Assembly (NCBI GenBank): GCA_027488335.1
Contig: JAIYBU010000110.1
Span: 1-61,507 of the forward strand
Origin: Cytophagaceae bacterium
Lineage (GTDB): Bacteria > Bacteroidota > Bacteroidia > Cytophagales > Spirosomataceae
Reading direction: 5' to 3'
DNA length: 61,507 bases
The notes beneath the pieces are model-generated. The model was not told the origin of the DNA and did no database searches. It was given only the letters and a program-made list of their open reading frames with translations. How positions within the stretch are numbered: the stretch's first letter is position 1; every line of letters starts with the position of its first letter. This document shows positions 1-8,516 of this stretch, one piece after another. The translations under genes were made by a program, and so were the position numbers.

Positions 1-425
1 CAGTTTTTGTTTTTCTGAATGTCTTCTACAAAATTCACCAAAACTTCAGTATCTGTTTGGCTCTGAAAAGTATATCCTTTATTTATCAAACTTTGCTTAA
101 TAGAACCATAGTTTTCGATAATTCCATTATGTATAATAGCAAAACGCCCACTATTTGAATAATGAGGGTGTGCATTCATATCATTTGGTTCGCCATGAGT
201 TGCCCAACGAGTGTGTCCAATTCCTATTTTAGCGAGTAATGTTTTATCTTTTATCTCACTTTCGAGTTCCGAAACCTTACCTTTCTTTTTATAAACTTTT
301 AATCCATCATCATTCAATAATGCAATACCCGCACTGTCATACCCACGATACTCTAATCTTTTTAGTCCTTTTATAATGAGCGGGGCTGCTTCACGACTAC
401 CTACATAAGCTACAATTCCACACAT
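1..425 (-). CDS. glmS: Glutamine--fructose-6-phosphate aminotransferase (GlmS), N-terminal part, cut by window edge
   Basis: GlmS makes glucosamine-6-phosphate from fructose-6-phosphate and glutamine, the first step to UDP-GlcNAc for peptidoglycan and LPS, in the cytoplasm. The reverse strand from 425 reads MCGIVAYVGSREAAPL, then RLEYRGYDSAGIA, HTRWATHG and HNGIIENY. These are hallmark motifs of the class II glutaminase domain, with Cys2 as the N-terminal nucleophile after Met removal. About 141 residues are visible; the rest of the glutaminase domain and both sugar-isomerase domains lie outside the window. It is downstream of the DUF4270 gene on the same strand, but a hairpin and 486 bp separate them, so it probably has its own promoter in the AT-rich gap. 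The family assignment is secure. Confidence 0.96.
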   Translation of the reverse strand, partial: MCGIVAYVGSREAAPLIIKGLKRLEYRGYDSAGIALLNDDGLKVYKKKGKVSELESEIKDKTLLAKIGIGHTRWATHGEPNDMNAHPHYSNSGRFAIIHNGIIENYGSIKQSLINKGYTFQSQTDTEVLVNFVEDIQKNKN

Positions 426-666
426 ATTTGATTCGATTATTGATTATTTTATTAAAACTTTAGTGACTACAAGGCTTATTTAAAAAGCAATATTTTATCT
501 AAGAAAAGTATTATAAAATACTGTTTATTAGATAGTTATTCAAATGTATGTAAAAAATATTACAAAAAAATAAGTTCATAGCTACAATCTTTTATTTAAA
601 TATGGCTTAAAAAAAAATTATAAGAATCTCTCAATATCTTATAAATATTTTAAAAAAAACTCCGAA
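426..666. other. AT-rich non-coding stretch upstream of glmS
   Basis: Very AT-rich with A and T runs and no convincing gene on either strand. It must hold the glmS promoter and 5' leader on the minus strand. I could not pick out a clear -7/-33 pair, and no metabolite-sensing RNA or glmS-ribozyme-like core is obvious by eye. Confidence 0.4.
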
Positions 667-855
667 ATGGAAAGTTTTTTTTATAAAATTTATAAGAAAA
701 AACACTTATTTGACCTGTTTAATGAGTTGAAAAAAGAAAACCATTATTCAATTTTCTTTGATAATTTTCAAGTCAAATTACATCGACTCGGCTCTGAAGA
801 TAGTTATTGCGAAGCGTTTCATCAATTACTCTCTTACAGGTACTTAGGGGCTTAA
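667..855 (+). CDS. Possible small hypothetical protein (62 aa)
   Basis: An ATG-started frame for 62 residues rich in Lys, Phe, Tyr and His (begins MESFFYKIYKK). I do not recognise it. It has no signal peptide, membrane helix or known motif. The only support is position: it ends just before a strong bidirectional hairpin at 861-893 and is the only frame in the 486-bp gap. Composition follows the surrounding AT-rich DNA, so a chance frame is as likely as a gene. Confidence 0.22.
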   Translation: MESFFYKIYKKKHLFDLFNELKKENHYSIFFDNFQVKLHRLGSEDSYCEAFHQLLSYRYLGA

Positions 856-860
856 AATAC

Positions 861-893
861 AAATCCCAGCTTGAAGTTTTCAAGCTGGGATTT
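861..893. terminator. Bidirectional hairpin terminator
   Basis: A near-perfect stem around AAATCCCAGCTTGAA with a short loop. It lies 19 bp past the stop of the DUF4270 gene on the minus strand and 6 bp past the possible small frame at 667-855 on the plus strand. On the minus strand it is followed by a weak T-rich tract. Confidence 0.75.
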
Positions 894-911
894 GTTTATA
901 GGTTTAAATAT

Positions 912-2246
912 TTACTTCTTAGTAGAATAATAAATATTAAGTTTTACATTCTTGATTACCATTCTCGATACATTACTATTATAAACAGAAATAGTGGATG
1001 TGGTTGTGTTCAATAAACTTGGCACTAAAGCAAGGCCGTCAGTTGTTTTCTTCTTAGAGACCAAATCCTGTAAGAAAGACGTAAAATTAAAACTATAATT
1101 ATTAGATGTCGTATTATAAGAGGCTACGTATTGAGTACCAGAAAGTCCATCTAAAGCAACAAAATCAATTAAACTTCCTGTTGTTTTTTTGATACGATTT
1201 GTTGTTTCAAGTTGAACTAAAGCCACTTGAGCAGGAACTTTGTAATTACCTGAAATTTGGTCTAAATCTGGTTCAAAAACTAACTCAGCTTTATTTATCG
1301 TAATATTTCCATTTTTCTGTAAAGCTGCCAAAGAAGGAAATGTTAGTTTCGGTGAAATACCGATACCTGTTTGCAGATAGGTGCGATTATTGGTAGCACT
1401 CGAAGCAATCGGCTGCAAAGTTTTTAAGTTTTGCAAAACAGTACCATTTCTATTGCCAATAATTTGGCTGAAGCGTTGTGAATAAAAGGTCAGAGGTATA
1501 CTTTTTCTATCAGTAGAATTAGTAGTGTGATAGTATAATTGAATGTAGCTACCCGAAATAGCTAATCCATAAGCGTTTTCGGTAGTCGAATTTGCCACAA
1601 AAGCTATTCCTTTTACGGCAGACGTAAATTTTTCAAGCGTACTCCCCGTGTCAGTATTTACTAAGTCGTATAGTTCTTGACCTAATGTATTAGGTAATTT
1701 GAATTTTAGCAGACTATCCTGAGCTGTTGAATTGGCACGTTTCATGTCGGCATACGTAAACGTTTTGCTTGCCATAGGCGTAGGATTATAATCCAAAACA
1801 TCATCTTTTGTATATCTTTTAGTACTTACAAAATTCTCTGTTAGACGATGAAGGGCTAAACTATAAGTTTTTGTTGTGTCGCCGTACGTAAAACCATTAT
1901 GAGCAAGATAGACATAAACTGAGTCATAGACAGTAAGTCCAGAATCTGCTTTTGGAAACTTCAATGCTGTGAAAGCATCGGTATTAAGTAATGGAAGAGT
2001 GATTTGAGCAAACGTTTTAGCCGAAACCTCTCCAAAAATTGGGTCTTTGTAGCGTCCGACAACAGCATTAGCTTGACCAGAAGTAAAAGTAGAATCAAAC
2101 AACACGGTTGAAGTTGCTATTTTAACGGTATCCGTAAAGATAGTAGTAATCTGCCCACCAGTGCTGGGGGTATCAATGACAATACCGATAGGGTCTTCGC
2201 AGGCGAAAAATAATGCGGAAAGTAGCATTATTGCTAAATTCCGCAT
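912..2246 (-). CDS. DUF4270 family lipoprotein
   Basis: A 444-aa secreted lipoprotein of the Bacteroidota-specific DUF4270 family, function unknown. From the chosen ATG at 2246 the N-terminus is MRNLAIMLLSALFFACEDPIG: a short basic start, hydrophobic core and the lipobox LFFAC, so Cys16 would be lipidated. An in-frame ATG further upstream would place a non-signal-like leader before this and overlap the preceding gene. The chosen start leaves 37 bp to that gene, fitting an operon. The body is beta-rich with many Thr/Ser/Asn residues and no enzyme motif, as expected for a surface or periplasmic binding protein. The order glycogen-synthase-like, DUF4270, glmS recurs in Bacteroidota as far as I recall, hinting at a cell-envelope role. 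Confidence 0.85.
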   Translation of the reverse strand: MRNLAIMLLSALFFACEDPIGIVIDTPSTGGQITTIFTDTVKIATSTVLFDSTFTSGQANAVVGRYKDPIFGEVSAKTFAQITLPLLNTDAFTALKFPKADSGLTVYDSVYVYLAHNGFTYGDTTKTYSLALHRLTENFVSTKRYTKDDVLDYNPTPMASKTFTYADMKRANSTAQDSLLKFKLPNTLGQELYDLVNTDTGSTLEKFTSAVKGIAFVANSTTENAYGLAISGSYIQLYYHTTNSTDRKSIPLTFYSQRFSQIIGNRNGTVLQNLKTLQPIASSATNNRTYLQTGIGISPKLTFPSLAALQKNGNITINKAELVFEPDLDQISGNYKVPAQVALVQLETTNRIKKTTGSLIDFVALDGLSGTQYVASYNTTSNNYSFNFTSFLQDLVSKKKTTDGLALVPSLLNTTTSTISVYNSNVSRMVIKNVKLNIYYSTKK

Positions 2247-2283
2247 TGATGTAGGATGTAAATTCTTTACATCTTTCCAAATA

Positions 2284-3096
2284 TTATTCAGGAACAAGTT
2301 CTGTGTAAAGGTTAAAATACGTTTCCGTAACGTTGTCATCTTCGATGCTTGCTTCGATTGTGTTTGCTGCAATTTCATTCAAAAGTTTACTTAATTTTTC
2401 ATTCGATTCCTCGTTGGCTTTCACAATTGCATCTGCATATTGGCAACCTATTTTTATAAATCCTTCAAAATCGGCCGAACGTAAGTTGGCTAAATTCTCA
2501 TCTGAAACATCCATTGATTTAGCTTTCTCAATAATATCTTCATCAAATTTATGCTCAAATGTGTTGTTATAGACCGTAAAAACTGATTTTGTGTCTTTAA
2601 AAACAGGGTCGTTTTTGTAAGTTGTCTTTAAGTACAACGGAATCAACGATGTCATCCAATCGGTGCAATGTACAATGTCAGGTGCCCAACCGAGTTTTTT
2701 TACTGTTTCGAGTACTCCTTTACAAAAGAAAATCGTTCTTTCGTCATTATCGTCATAGAAACTTCCTTCTTTATCTAAGAAAACGTATTTTCTGTTAAAA
2801 TAGTCTTCGTTGTCTAAAAAATAAACTTGCAATTTTGCAGTTGGAATAGAAGCCACCTTGATAATCAAAGGTTTTTCATCATCTCCGACTGTAATATTGA
2901 TGCCTGATAGACGTACTACTTCATGAAGGCGATTTTTTCGCTCATTAATTGACCCAAAACGTGGGATTAAAATTCTGATTTCCATGCCTTTCTCTTGCAT
3001 GGCTTGCGGAAGTTTACGAAGAAATTCAGCTACTTCTGAAACTTGCAGGAAGGGATTTATCTCACTTGCTACGTACAGAATACGAAGTTTACGCAT
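2284..3096 (-). CDS. Truncated GT5 glycogen/starch synthase-like protein (N-terminal domain only)
   Basis: A 270-aa protein resembling the N-terminal Rossmann domain of glycogen/starch synthases (GT5). The start at 3096 gives MRKLRILYVASEINPFLQ, matching the family opening; the open frame extends further upstream but that extension is not protein-like. Full GlgA is about 480 aa, so the C-terminal nucleotide-sugar domain is absent. The glucan-synthase signature K-x-G-G-L after the first strand is replaced by LQVSEVAEF, so ADP-glucose binding is probably lost. WAPDIVHCTDWMTSLIP corresponds to the conserved family segment around the first-domain His/Asp. It is most likely a non-catalytic relative kept for another role beside DUF4270 and glmS. 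Sure of the fold, unsure of the function. Confidence 0.8.
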   Translation of the reverse strand: MRKLRILYVASEINPFLQVSEVAEFLRKLPQAMQEKGMEIRILIPRFGSINERKNRLHEVVRLSGINITVGDDEKPLIIKVASIPTAKLQVYFLDNEDYFNRKYVFLDKEGSFYDDNDERTIFFCKGVLETVKKLGWAPDIVHCTDWMTSLIPLYLKTTYKNDPVFKDTKSVFTVYNNTFEHKFDEDIIEKAKSMDVSDENLANLRSADFEGFIKIGCQYADAIVKANEESNEKLSKLLNEIAANTIEASIEDDNVTETYFNLYTELVPE

Positions 3097-3280
3097 ATCT
3101 AAAATATATTGATTAGTGGGAGGTACTTCCAAAAAAGTATGCAAAGATACGAAAAAACTGACAATTTCTATAATAATCTGTGAAAAACAATAGTTGGAGG
3201 GTAGAAAATTTGTGTTTATCGTAAGAAAATAGCATTTATCACGATAAGAAGGTAAATGATAGTTTTCAGGGAAGTTATTT

Positions 3281-3787
3281 TTACAGTTCTTTTTCCATGA
3301 CAATAAACTCCAAATCTTGTTTCGGAATGCCAAATTTAGGGTTGTTCATCGGAAACGGTTTTGTTTCGCCCGTATGCTTGTAACCTCTTCGCTCATAGAA
3401 TTCAATCAATTCTTTGCGAACTGAAATAACGGTCATCGAAACGGTCTTTAATTGTTGTTCTTTCGCAAAATCTTCGGCGGCTTGCATGAGTTTTTTGCCG
3501 ATTCCGCCTCCTTGTAGCTCAGGTGAAACCGTTAACATTCCGAGATATAATTTATTGGCTTGTTTTTCGAGATAAACCGAGCCAATGATTTTGCCCGATG
3601 CCGTATATTTTAAAATTGTAACGTTTTCTTTTTGTAATAATGCACTCAAATCTTCTTCGTCAGTTCTGATTCCACCAAGAAGATGTTCTTCGGTTGTCCA
3701 ACCTTTTTTTTTTTTTTTTTTTCGGTAGGCGGAATTGACTAATATATTAAGTTCGGCAACGTCTTGGAGAGTAGTTGGGCTTATCAT
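3281..3787 (-). CDS. GNAT family N-acetyltransferase with a poly-lysine tract
   Basis: A 168-aa single-domain acetyltransferase that would use acetyl-CoA; the acceptor is unknown. The start at 3787 gives MISPTTLQDVAELNILVNSAYR, the usual opening of this subgroup; the upstream open extension is discarded. Motif A is present as LTVSPELQGGGIGKKLMQAA (Q-x-x-G-x-G pyrophosphate loop), followed by FYERRGYKHTGET near the C-terminus. Residues 23-28 are six consecutive Lys encoded by an uninterrupted run of 19 A on the coding strand, where relatives usually have a mixed loop before GWTTEEHLL. That homopolymer is liable to slippage and could switch the gene off and on. The frame is intact here. Confidence 0.88.
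   Translation of the reverse strand: MISPTTLQDVAELNILVNSAYRKKKKKKGWTTEEHLLGGIRTDEEDLSALLQKENVTILKYTASGKIIGSVYLEKQANKLYLGMLTVSPELQGGGIGKKLMQAAEDFAKEQQLKTVSMTVISVRKELIEFYERRGYKHTGETKPFPMNNPKFGIPKQDLEFIVMEKEL
3704..3722. repeat. 19-base A/T homopolymer inside the GNAT gene
   Basis: Nineteen consecutive T on the plus strand (A on the coding strand) covering the last base of an Arg codon plus six AAA Lys codons at residues 23-28 of the acetyltransferase. It is the longest homopolymer I noticed in the window. A change of one or two bases would frameshift the protein after about residue 28. Confidence 0.9.
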
Positions 3788-3807
3788 TCTATATTCAATA
3801 TTAATAA

Positions 3808-3844
3808 AAAACTTCCCGAAAGATACGCATTTTCGGGAAGTTTT
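3808..3844 (-). terminator. Hairpin terminator after acyl-CoA carboxylase beta gene
   Basis: A 14-bp perfect stem (AAAACTTCCCGAAA with its complement) and a short loop, 14 bp past the carboxylase stop and upstream of the acetyltransferase start on the same strand, with a T run on the minus strand. It should uncouple the two genes. Confidence 0.8.
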
Positions 3845-3857
3845 GAAACCGAGTATT

Positions 3858-5417
3858 TTACAAAGGAATATTTCCGTGTTTTTTGCGAGGCAAGTTAGTT
3901 GCTTTATTTTCAAGCATTTTAAATGCCTTCAAAAGTTTTTCACGAGTATCGGCTGGGTTAATCACTTCGTCGATGTAGCCACGGTTTGCCGCCTTGTAAG
4001 GATTTGCAAACTTATCGGTATATTCATCGACTTTACTTTTCAATTCTGCGACCGAATCTTCTGCTTCCGAAATTTCTTTCCTAAAAATAATTTCTGCTGC
4101 ACCTGCTGCACCCATTACCGCAATTTCGGCCGATGTCCAAGCATAATTCATGTCAGCACCGATATGTTTCGAGTTCATCACACAATAGGCACCACCGTAA
4201 GCCTTACGAGTAATAACCGTGATGCGTGGTACAGTGGCCTCACAGAAAGCATAAAGTAGTTTTGCTCCGTGCGAAATAATGCCATTCCATTCTTGGTCAG
4301 TGCCTGGCAAGAAACCTGGTACATCTTCCAAAACCAAGAGCGGAATATTATAGCAATCGCAAAAACGTACAAATCTTGCACCCTTCAAACTTGCATTGAT
4401 ATCAAGTACGCCTGCCATTACGGCTGGTTGATTGCCCACTATTCCGATAGAACGTCCGCCGATTCGGGCAAAGCCAACGACGATATTTTCCGCAAAGTTT
4501 TTATGTACCTCAAAGAAACTGCCTTCGTCAACCAATTGCTCTACCACTTCACGCATATCATAAGGCTGATTAGGATTTTCGGGCATCAATTTGTTTAATT
4601 CTGGACGTTTTTCGTTGCCGTTCGATTCGTAAGCAACAAATGGAGGTAGCTCTTCGCAGTTGGAAGGAATATAACTAAAAAGTTTTTTGATGTCGTTGAT
4701 ACACTCAATTTCGTTGGCTGAAACGAAGTGCGTAACGCCTGATTTTGTGGCATGGGTCATTGCTCCGCCCAATTCCTCTGAGCTTACATCTTCGTGCGTA
4801 ACGGTTTTTACTACGTTTGGGCCTGTTACGAACATATACGAAGTGTTTTCGACCATCATAACATAGTCAGTCAAAGCTGGTGAATAAACCGCTCCGCCCG
4901 CACATGGCCCCATAATAGCCGAAATTTGTGGAATTACGCCCGAAGCGAGTGTATTGCGGTAGAAAATATCGGCATAACCAGCCAATGAGTTTACTCCTTC
5001 TTGGATTCTTGCTCCGCCTGAGTCGTTTAGGCCAATTACTGGAGCTCCATTTTGCATGGCCATGTCCATGATTTTACAGATTTTTTCGGCGTAAGTCTCA
5101 GAAAGTGAACCGCCAAAAACCGTAAAATCTTGAGCAAAAACATAGACTAAACGCCCAAAAATTGTGCCGTAGCCTGTCACTACGCCATCGCCCAAATAAT
5201 ATTCTTTATCTAAGCCGAAGTCTTTGCTTCGGTGCATCACAAACTTGCCAATTTCTTCAAATGTGCCTTCATCGAGCAACAGTTCGATGCGTTCACGAGC
5301 AGTAAGTTTTCCTTTTTTATGTTGAGCTTCAATTCTTTTTTCACCTCCACCTAAAAGTGCTTCTTCGTTTTTACGATTAAGTATTTCGAGTTTGTCTAAA
5401 TTTGATTTTGCTGTCAT
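3858..5417 (-). CDS. Acyl-CoA (propionyl/methylmalonyl-type) carboxylase beta subunit
   Basis: The 519-aa carboxyltransferase subunit of a biotin-dependent acyl-CoA carboxylase, which moves CO2 from carboxybiotin to an acyl-CoA such as propionyl-CoA. It has the expected length and two crotonase-like carboxyltransferase halves: [20 protein letters not shown] near the N-terminus, the oxyanion-hole regions [14 protein letters not shown] and [15 protein letters not shown], then [20 protein letters not shown] and [13 protein letters not shown] in the C-terminal half. The biotin carboxylase and carrier subunits are not in this window. It stands alone with a terminator behind it. Whether the substrate is propionyl-, methylcrotonyl- or another acyl-CoA cannot be decided by eye, though overall appearance favours the PccB/MmdA group. 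Confidence 0.93.
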   Translation of the reverse strand: MTAKSNLDKLEILNRKNEEALLGGGEKRIEAQHKKGKLTARERIELLLDEGTFEEIGKFVMHRSKDFGLDKEYYLGDGVVTGYGTIFGRLVYVFAQDFTVFGGSLSETYAEKICKIMDMAMQNGAPVIGLNDSGGARIQEGVNSLAGYADIFYRNTLASGVIPQISAIMGPCAGGAVYSPALTDYVMMVENTSYMFVTGPNVVKTVTHEDVSSEELGGAMTHATKSGVTHFVSANEIECINDIKKLFSYIPSNCEELPPFVAYESNGNEKRPELNKLMPENPNQPYDMREVVEQLVDEGSFFEVHKNFAENIVVGFARIGGRSIGIVGNQPAVMAGVLDINASLKGARFVRFCDCYNIPLLVLEDVPGFLPGTDQEWNGIISHGAKLLYAFCEATVPRITVITRKAYGGAYCVMNSKHIGADMNYAWTSAEIAVMGAAGAAEIIFRKEISEAEDSVAELKSKVDEYTDKFANPYKAANRGYIDEVINPADTREKLLKAFKMLENKATNLPRKKHGNIPL

Positions 5418-5542
5418 TGTTATCTTCGATGTTCGTTGAGTTGGACAAATCTAAGAAAATCTACAACAAAAAGACGAGTTAGGAGAGGTCTATTTTTAGA
5501 TTTTATTGCTAAATAAAAATAGATAAGAGGCGGTATAAATGC

Positions 5543-5567
5543 AGATACAGGGCAATGCCCTGTATCT
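5543..5567. repeat. REP-like palindrome
   Basis: An 11-bp perfect inverted repeat with a 3-base loop (AGATACAGGGC, AAT, GCCCTGTATCT), GC-richer than its surroundings, in the gap between the carboxylase gene and the LytTR gene. The form resembles short mobile palindromes scattered between genes in Bacteroidota and cyanobacteria. No second copy was seen in this window. It has no T tail, so it is not an obvious terminator. Confidence 0.6.
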
Positions 5568-5595
5568 ACGGCGTAATATTTTGTAGAAAACTATA

Positions 5596-6336
5596 TCATA
5601 ACGACATCAAATCCTTGAATTTTATTGCTTGTCGGCGAGAAATTTCAATTTTTTCGGTAGTAGTGCCTTTTTCAGTGATTTTAAGTGTCACTAAAAGCCC
5701 TCCCGAAAACCATGGCTCGATTTTATCAATCCAAGCCAAATTGATGATGTGTTTGCGGTTGGCACGGAAATATATTTTTGGGTCGAGACGTTCTTCGAGG
5801 CTATTCAATGACTTCAGAATCATTGGTTTTTGGTCGTCGAAGTGCAAACGTACGTAATTTCCCATTGATTCAAATAAACGCACTTTGCCCAATTTTACGA
5901 ACCAACACTTTTCTCCATCTTTCACAAGAACTTGGTCAGCTTCGCCCAAAAGTTTGATTCCTTCTTTGCGTTCGACTTCATGGATTTGCTCTTCTTCTAC
6001 ACGCTGAATTGCCTCGGCCAAACGTTGTACATCAACGGGTTTCATCAAATAATCAAGAGCATTAAATTCAAATGCTTTGAGGGCGTATTCGTCATAAGCA
6101 GTTGTGAAGATAACTTCTGGCACTTTCCCTTCGATGGCTTCGAGTAGCTGAAACCCATTTTTGCCAGGCATCTGAATATCCAAAAATAATAAATCTGGTG
6201 ATAATTCATCAATCAGATTAAGGGCTTCGTCGGCGTTGGCTGCTTCTCCAATGATTTCAATTTTTGGGAAGTTTTCTAACAAACGACGCAGTTCATTCCG
6301 AGCCAAGCGTTCGTCATCTATGATAAGTGCTTTCAT
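5596..6336 (-). CDS. LytTR family response regulator
   Basis: A 246-aa cytoplasmic response regulator. Residues 1 to about 120 form a receiver domain: acidic DDE at 7-9, phospho-acceptor Asp53 in FLDIQMPG, conserved Thr in IFTTAYDEYALKAF and Lys in YLMKPVD. The C-terminal LytTR DNA-binding domain follows (RLFESMGNYVRLHF, then YFRANRKHIINL). Such regulators bind promoter direct repeats. The partner kinase gene lies immediately upstream on the same strand, 108 bp away, making a cognate pair. Target genes are unknown. Confidence 0.95.
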   Translation of the reverse strand: MKALIIDDERLARNELRRLLENFPKIEIIGEAANADEALNLIDELSPDLLFLDIQMPGKNGFQLLEAIEGKVPEVIFTTAYDEYALKAFEFNALDYLMKPVDVQRLAEAIQRVEEEQIHEVERKEGIKLLGEADQVLVKDGEKCWFVKLGKVRLFESMGNYVRLHFDDQKPMILKSLNSLEERLDPKIYFRANRKHIINLAWIDKIEPWFSGGLLVTLKITEKGTTTEKIEISRRQAIKFKDLMSL

Positions 6337-6444
6337 TTGGTGATTTATTATTGGTATATCAGTTATTGGTTATTAGTATGTTAGTTTTTGGGGAATTGCT
6401 TATTGAATAAACATTTCCAGTTACTAATTTACAAGTAATCAGTT

Positions 6445-7539
6445 TTAGCTCGCTGCCCGAATAGTTGACGAATCGAGCGAAAGATTATTGTTTTTTACAT
6501 CAACATTTCCTGTTGGAATTACTATTTCGGCACAAACGGTTAAGTTATCTTCTTGATAAATCTTGAAAGATGCATCAGCTCCGTATAGAATGTCAAGGCG
6601 TTGTGCCGTATTTTTTAGGCCAAAACCACCTGACTCAGAATCAGAATCTGTGCTGTGTAGCTGGCCAGTATTTCTGATTTTAATATATAATTTATCTTCA
6701 GCAATACTTGTATTTATTTCAATAAAACCCCAACCAATGGCTTTTTGTACGCCGTGTTTGATGGCGTTTTCGACTAAGGTTTGAAGCATCATTGGCGGAA
6801 CTTGAATACCCAACGTATTATCATCGACATCCCATTTTGATTGCAGACGCTCTTCATAACGCACCTTTTCGAGGGCTAAATAATCCTCAACCGTGCGGAG
6901 TTCTTCTTTTAAAGAAATCGTCGTTCGGCGGTCAGCAATGAGTGAACTCCTGAGAATATTTGATAGTTGAGTGATACCTTGTTGGGCTTTGGAAGGGTCT
7001 TCATAAACCAATGCTCTTATACTATTCAAGGCATTGAACATAAAATGTGGGTTCATCTGAGCTTTCAAGACCTTAGCTTCTGTTTCTTTAATGGAAGTAC
7101 GAAGTTTAAGTTGCTCAATTTCACGCTGACGTTTTTCTTCTGAATAATGATAAAAAATATAAATCAGTACCCAAACCATCACTGGTTTTGAGAGATTGAT
7201 GAAGTATTCGATGGCAAGAATTGGGTTCTCTTTAATGAGGTTTCCTGTGTATTTCGCATCAAGTGGTAAATTAAGGGCTACCATCAAATCTGTCATGATG
7301 AAAACGCCGAGTAAAATTCTGATAGCCAGTTGCGGAAACGGAAGGGTAATCCAATTATAGCGTTTTACAATATAGCGGAATGTATGTGTGAGGAAAATTG
7401 TCAAAATTATATTGGCAAATGCTTGAAAAAGCAATTGATTTTCAAAAGTATATACGACTGCGTATGCAAATATTTCGTTACCAAAGTAAAGCGACCAACC
7501 TACAATCTGAAATAGCCAATATAATTTATTTTTATTCAT
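6445..7539 (-). CDS. LytS-type sensor histidine kinase
   Basis: A 364-aa membrane sensor kinase. About four hydrophobic helices fill the first 140 residues, followed by a short coiled linker and the His_kinase domain with the phospho-acceptor in QMNPHFMFNALNSIRAL. The ATP-binding part shows PPMMLQTLVENAIKHG (N box) and GGFGLKNTAQRL (G box). There is no recognisable extracellular sensor domain, so the signal may be sensed in the membrane. It is paired with the LytTR regulator just downstream. The ATG at 7539 gives a plausible membrane-anchored start. Confidence 0.94.
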   Translation of the reverse strand: MNKNKLYWLFQIVGWSLYFGNEIFAYAVVYTFENQLLFQAFANIILTIFLTHTFRYIVKRYNWITLPFPQLAIRILLGVFIMTDLMVALNLPLDAKYTGNLIKENPILAIEYFINLSKPVMVWVLIYIFYHYSEEKRQREIEQLKLRTSIKETEAKVLKAQMNPHFMFNALNSIRALVYEDPSKAQQGITQLSNILRSSLIADRRTTISLKEELRTVEDYLALEKVRYEERLQSKWDVDDNTLGIQVPPMMLQTLVENAIKHGVQKAIGWGFIEINTSIAEDKLYIKIRNTGQLHSTDSDSESGGFGLKNTAQRLDILYGADASFKIYQEDNLTVCAEIVIPTGNVDVKNNNLSLDSSTIRAAS

Positions 7540-7663
7540 GATTTATTACTTTTTTAATGTAGGTTTTGTTAGTCGAAACATACAAAATATGCTAATGCTC
7601 TACTGACCCAAATCACCAAACAACTTAAAACGTTGTTTTACGTTCAAGACAAAATAAAAATAC

Positions 7664-7693
7664 AGAAAACCCGACTAAATAGACGGGTTTTCT
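7664..7693 (-). terminator. Hairpin terminator after histidine phosphatase gene
   Basis: A 10-bp perfect stem AGAAAACCCG / CGGGTTTTCT with a 10-base loop, 35 bp past the stop of the minus-strand phosphatase gene, followed by T-rich sequence on that strand. Confidence 0.7.
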
Positions 7694-7728
7694 ACATCAA
7701 TGGGAAAATGATTCGATAAACGGACATA

Positions 7729-8367
7729 TTATTTTACCAAGAGTTCGGCCAAATGGGCGGTATCGTTGGCGATGTCCAAGCTAAATTTTTGCGTGTTATA
7801 ATCGTAACTTAGGCGATAAAGACATAAATTGCTATGACTGAAAGTGTCCATTTCGGAAAGTGGGAGGTCGAGTAAGTGAGTTAGTAAGATTCTGATGGCA
7901 CGACCGTGCATGGCTACCAAAATCATTTTTTCGTCGGAACGAGCAATTATATCTTCAAAAGCTACTTTCTGACGAGCCACTACTTGTTCAGGCGTTTCAC
8001 CACCCATAGCTGCTGGAATATCAGTTTTGCCTTTGCTCCAATTTGCTATGATTTCGAGGTAATTTTCGTCTTCAAGGTAATTCGGAACTTTTCCTTCTTT
8101 TTCGCCCCAACTAATTTCGTTGAGTTCTTCGTACTGCTGATAAGGAATACCAAGATTGATAAACTCCTGGACTGATTGTACTGTACGACGAAGTTTTGAT
8201 GTATAAATTTTATCGAACTCAATGTGCTGATAAGCATCAAAAAAGGCTCTTGCCTGTAAAAAGCCCAGTTCATTTAGGTCTGAGTCGATACCACTGCCTT
8301 GCACCACTCCTCGGCGATTGAACTCAGTTTCACCGTGACGAATCAAATAAATTGTTTTGGTACTCAA
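7729..8367 (-). CDS. Histidine phosphatase family protein
   Basis: A 212-aa member of the phosphoglycerate mutase-like (histidine phosphatase) branch 1. The catalytic motif is at the very N-terminus, YLIRHGETEFNRRGVVQG, with the second catalytic His in VAMHGRAIRIL and the acid in ELNEISWGEKEG. Members act on phospho-metabolites such as alpha-ribazole phosphate or sugar phosphates; the substrate here is not evident and no cobalamin genes are nearby. There is no signal peptide, so it is cytoplasmic. A monocistronic unit, divergent from the thioesterase gene. Confidence 0.92.
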   Translation of the reverse strand: MSTKTIYLIRHGETEFNRRGVVQGSGIDSDLNELGFLQARAFFDAYQHIEFDKIYTSKLRRTVQSVQEFINLGIPYQQYEELNEISWGEKEGKVPNYLEDENYLEIIANWSKGKTDIPAAMGGETPEQVVARQKVAFEDIIARSDEKMILVAMHGRAIRILLTHLLDLPLSEMDTFSHSNLCLYRLSYDYNTQKFSLDIANDTAHLAELLVK

Positions 8368-8516
8368 AATATAGGTATTTAAAATTGAAACTATCTAAAA
8401 CAAACCTTAGTTTTGACCCTAAAACTAATAAAGTTGCAAAATTACGAAATATTAGCCTTTATGAGTCTGTAACCGTGTAAAATTTGGATTATTTTAAATA
8501 AAACATTTAACAGAAA

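Noticed and set aside
3097-3333. N-terminal extension of the glycogen-synthase-like protein
   Set aside because: The extra 79 residues have no similarity to the family and run into the acetyltransferase gene. MRKLRILYVASE is the natural start.
8468-8486. CTGTAACCGTGTAAAA-like string upstream of the thioesterase, resembling the AraC operator
   Set aside because: The half-sites are adjacent, not 21 bp apart, and their order differs. Probably a chance match.
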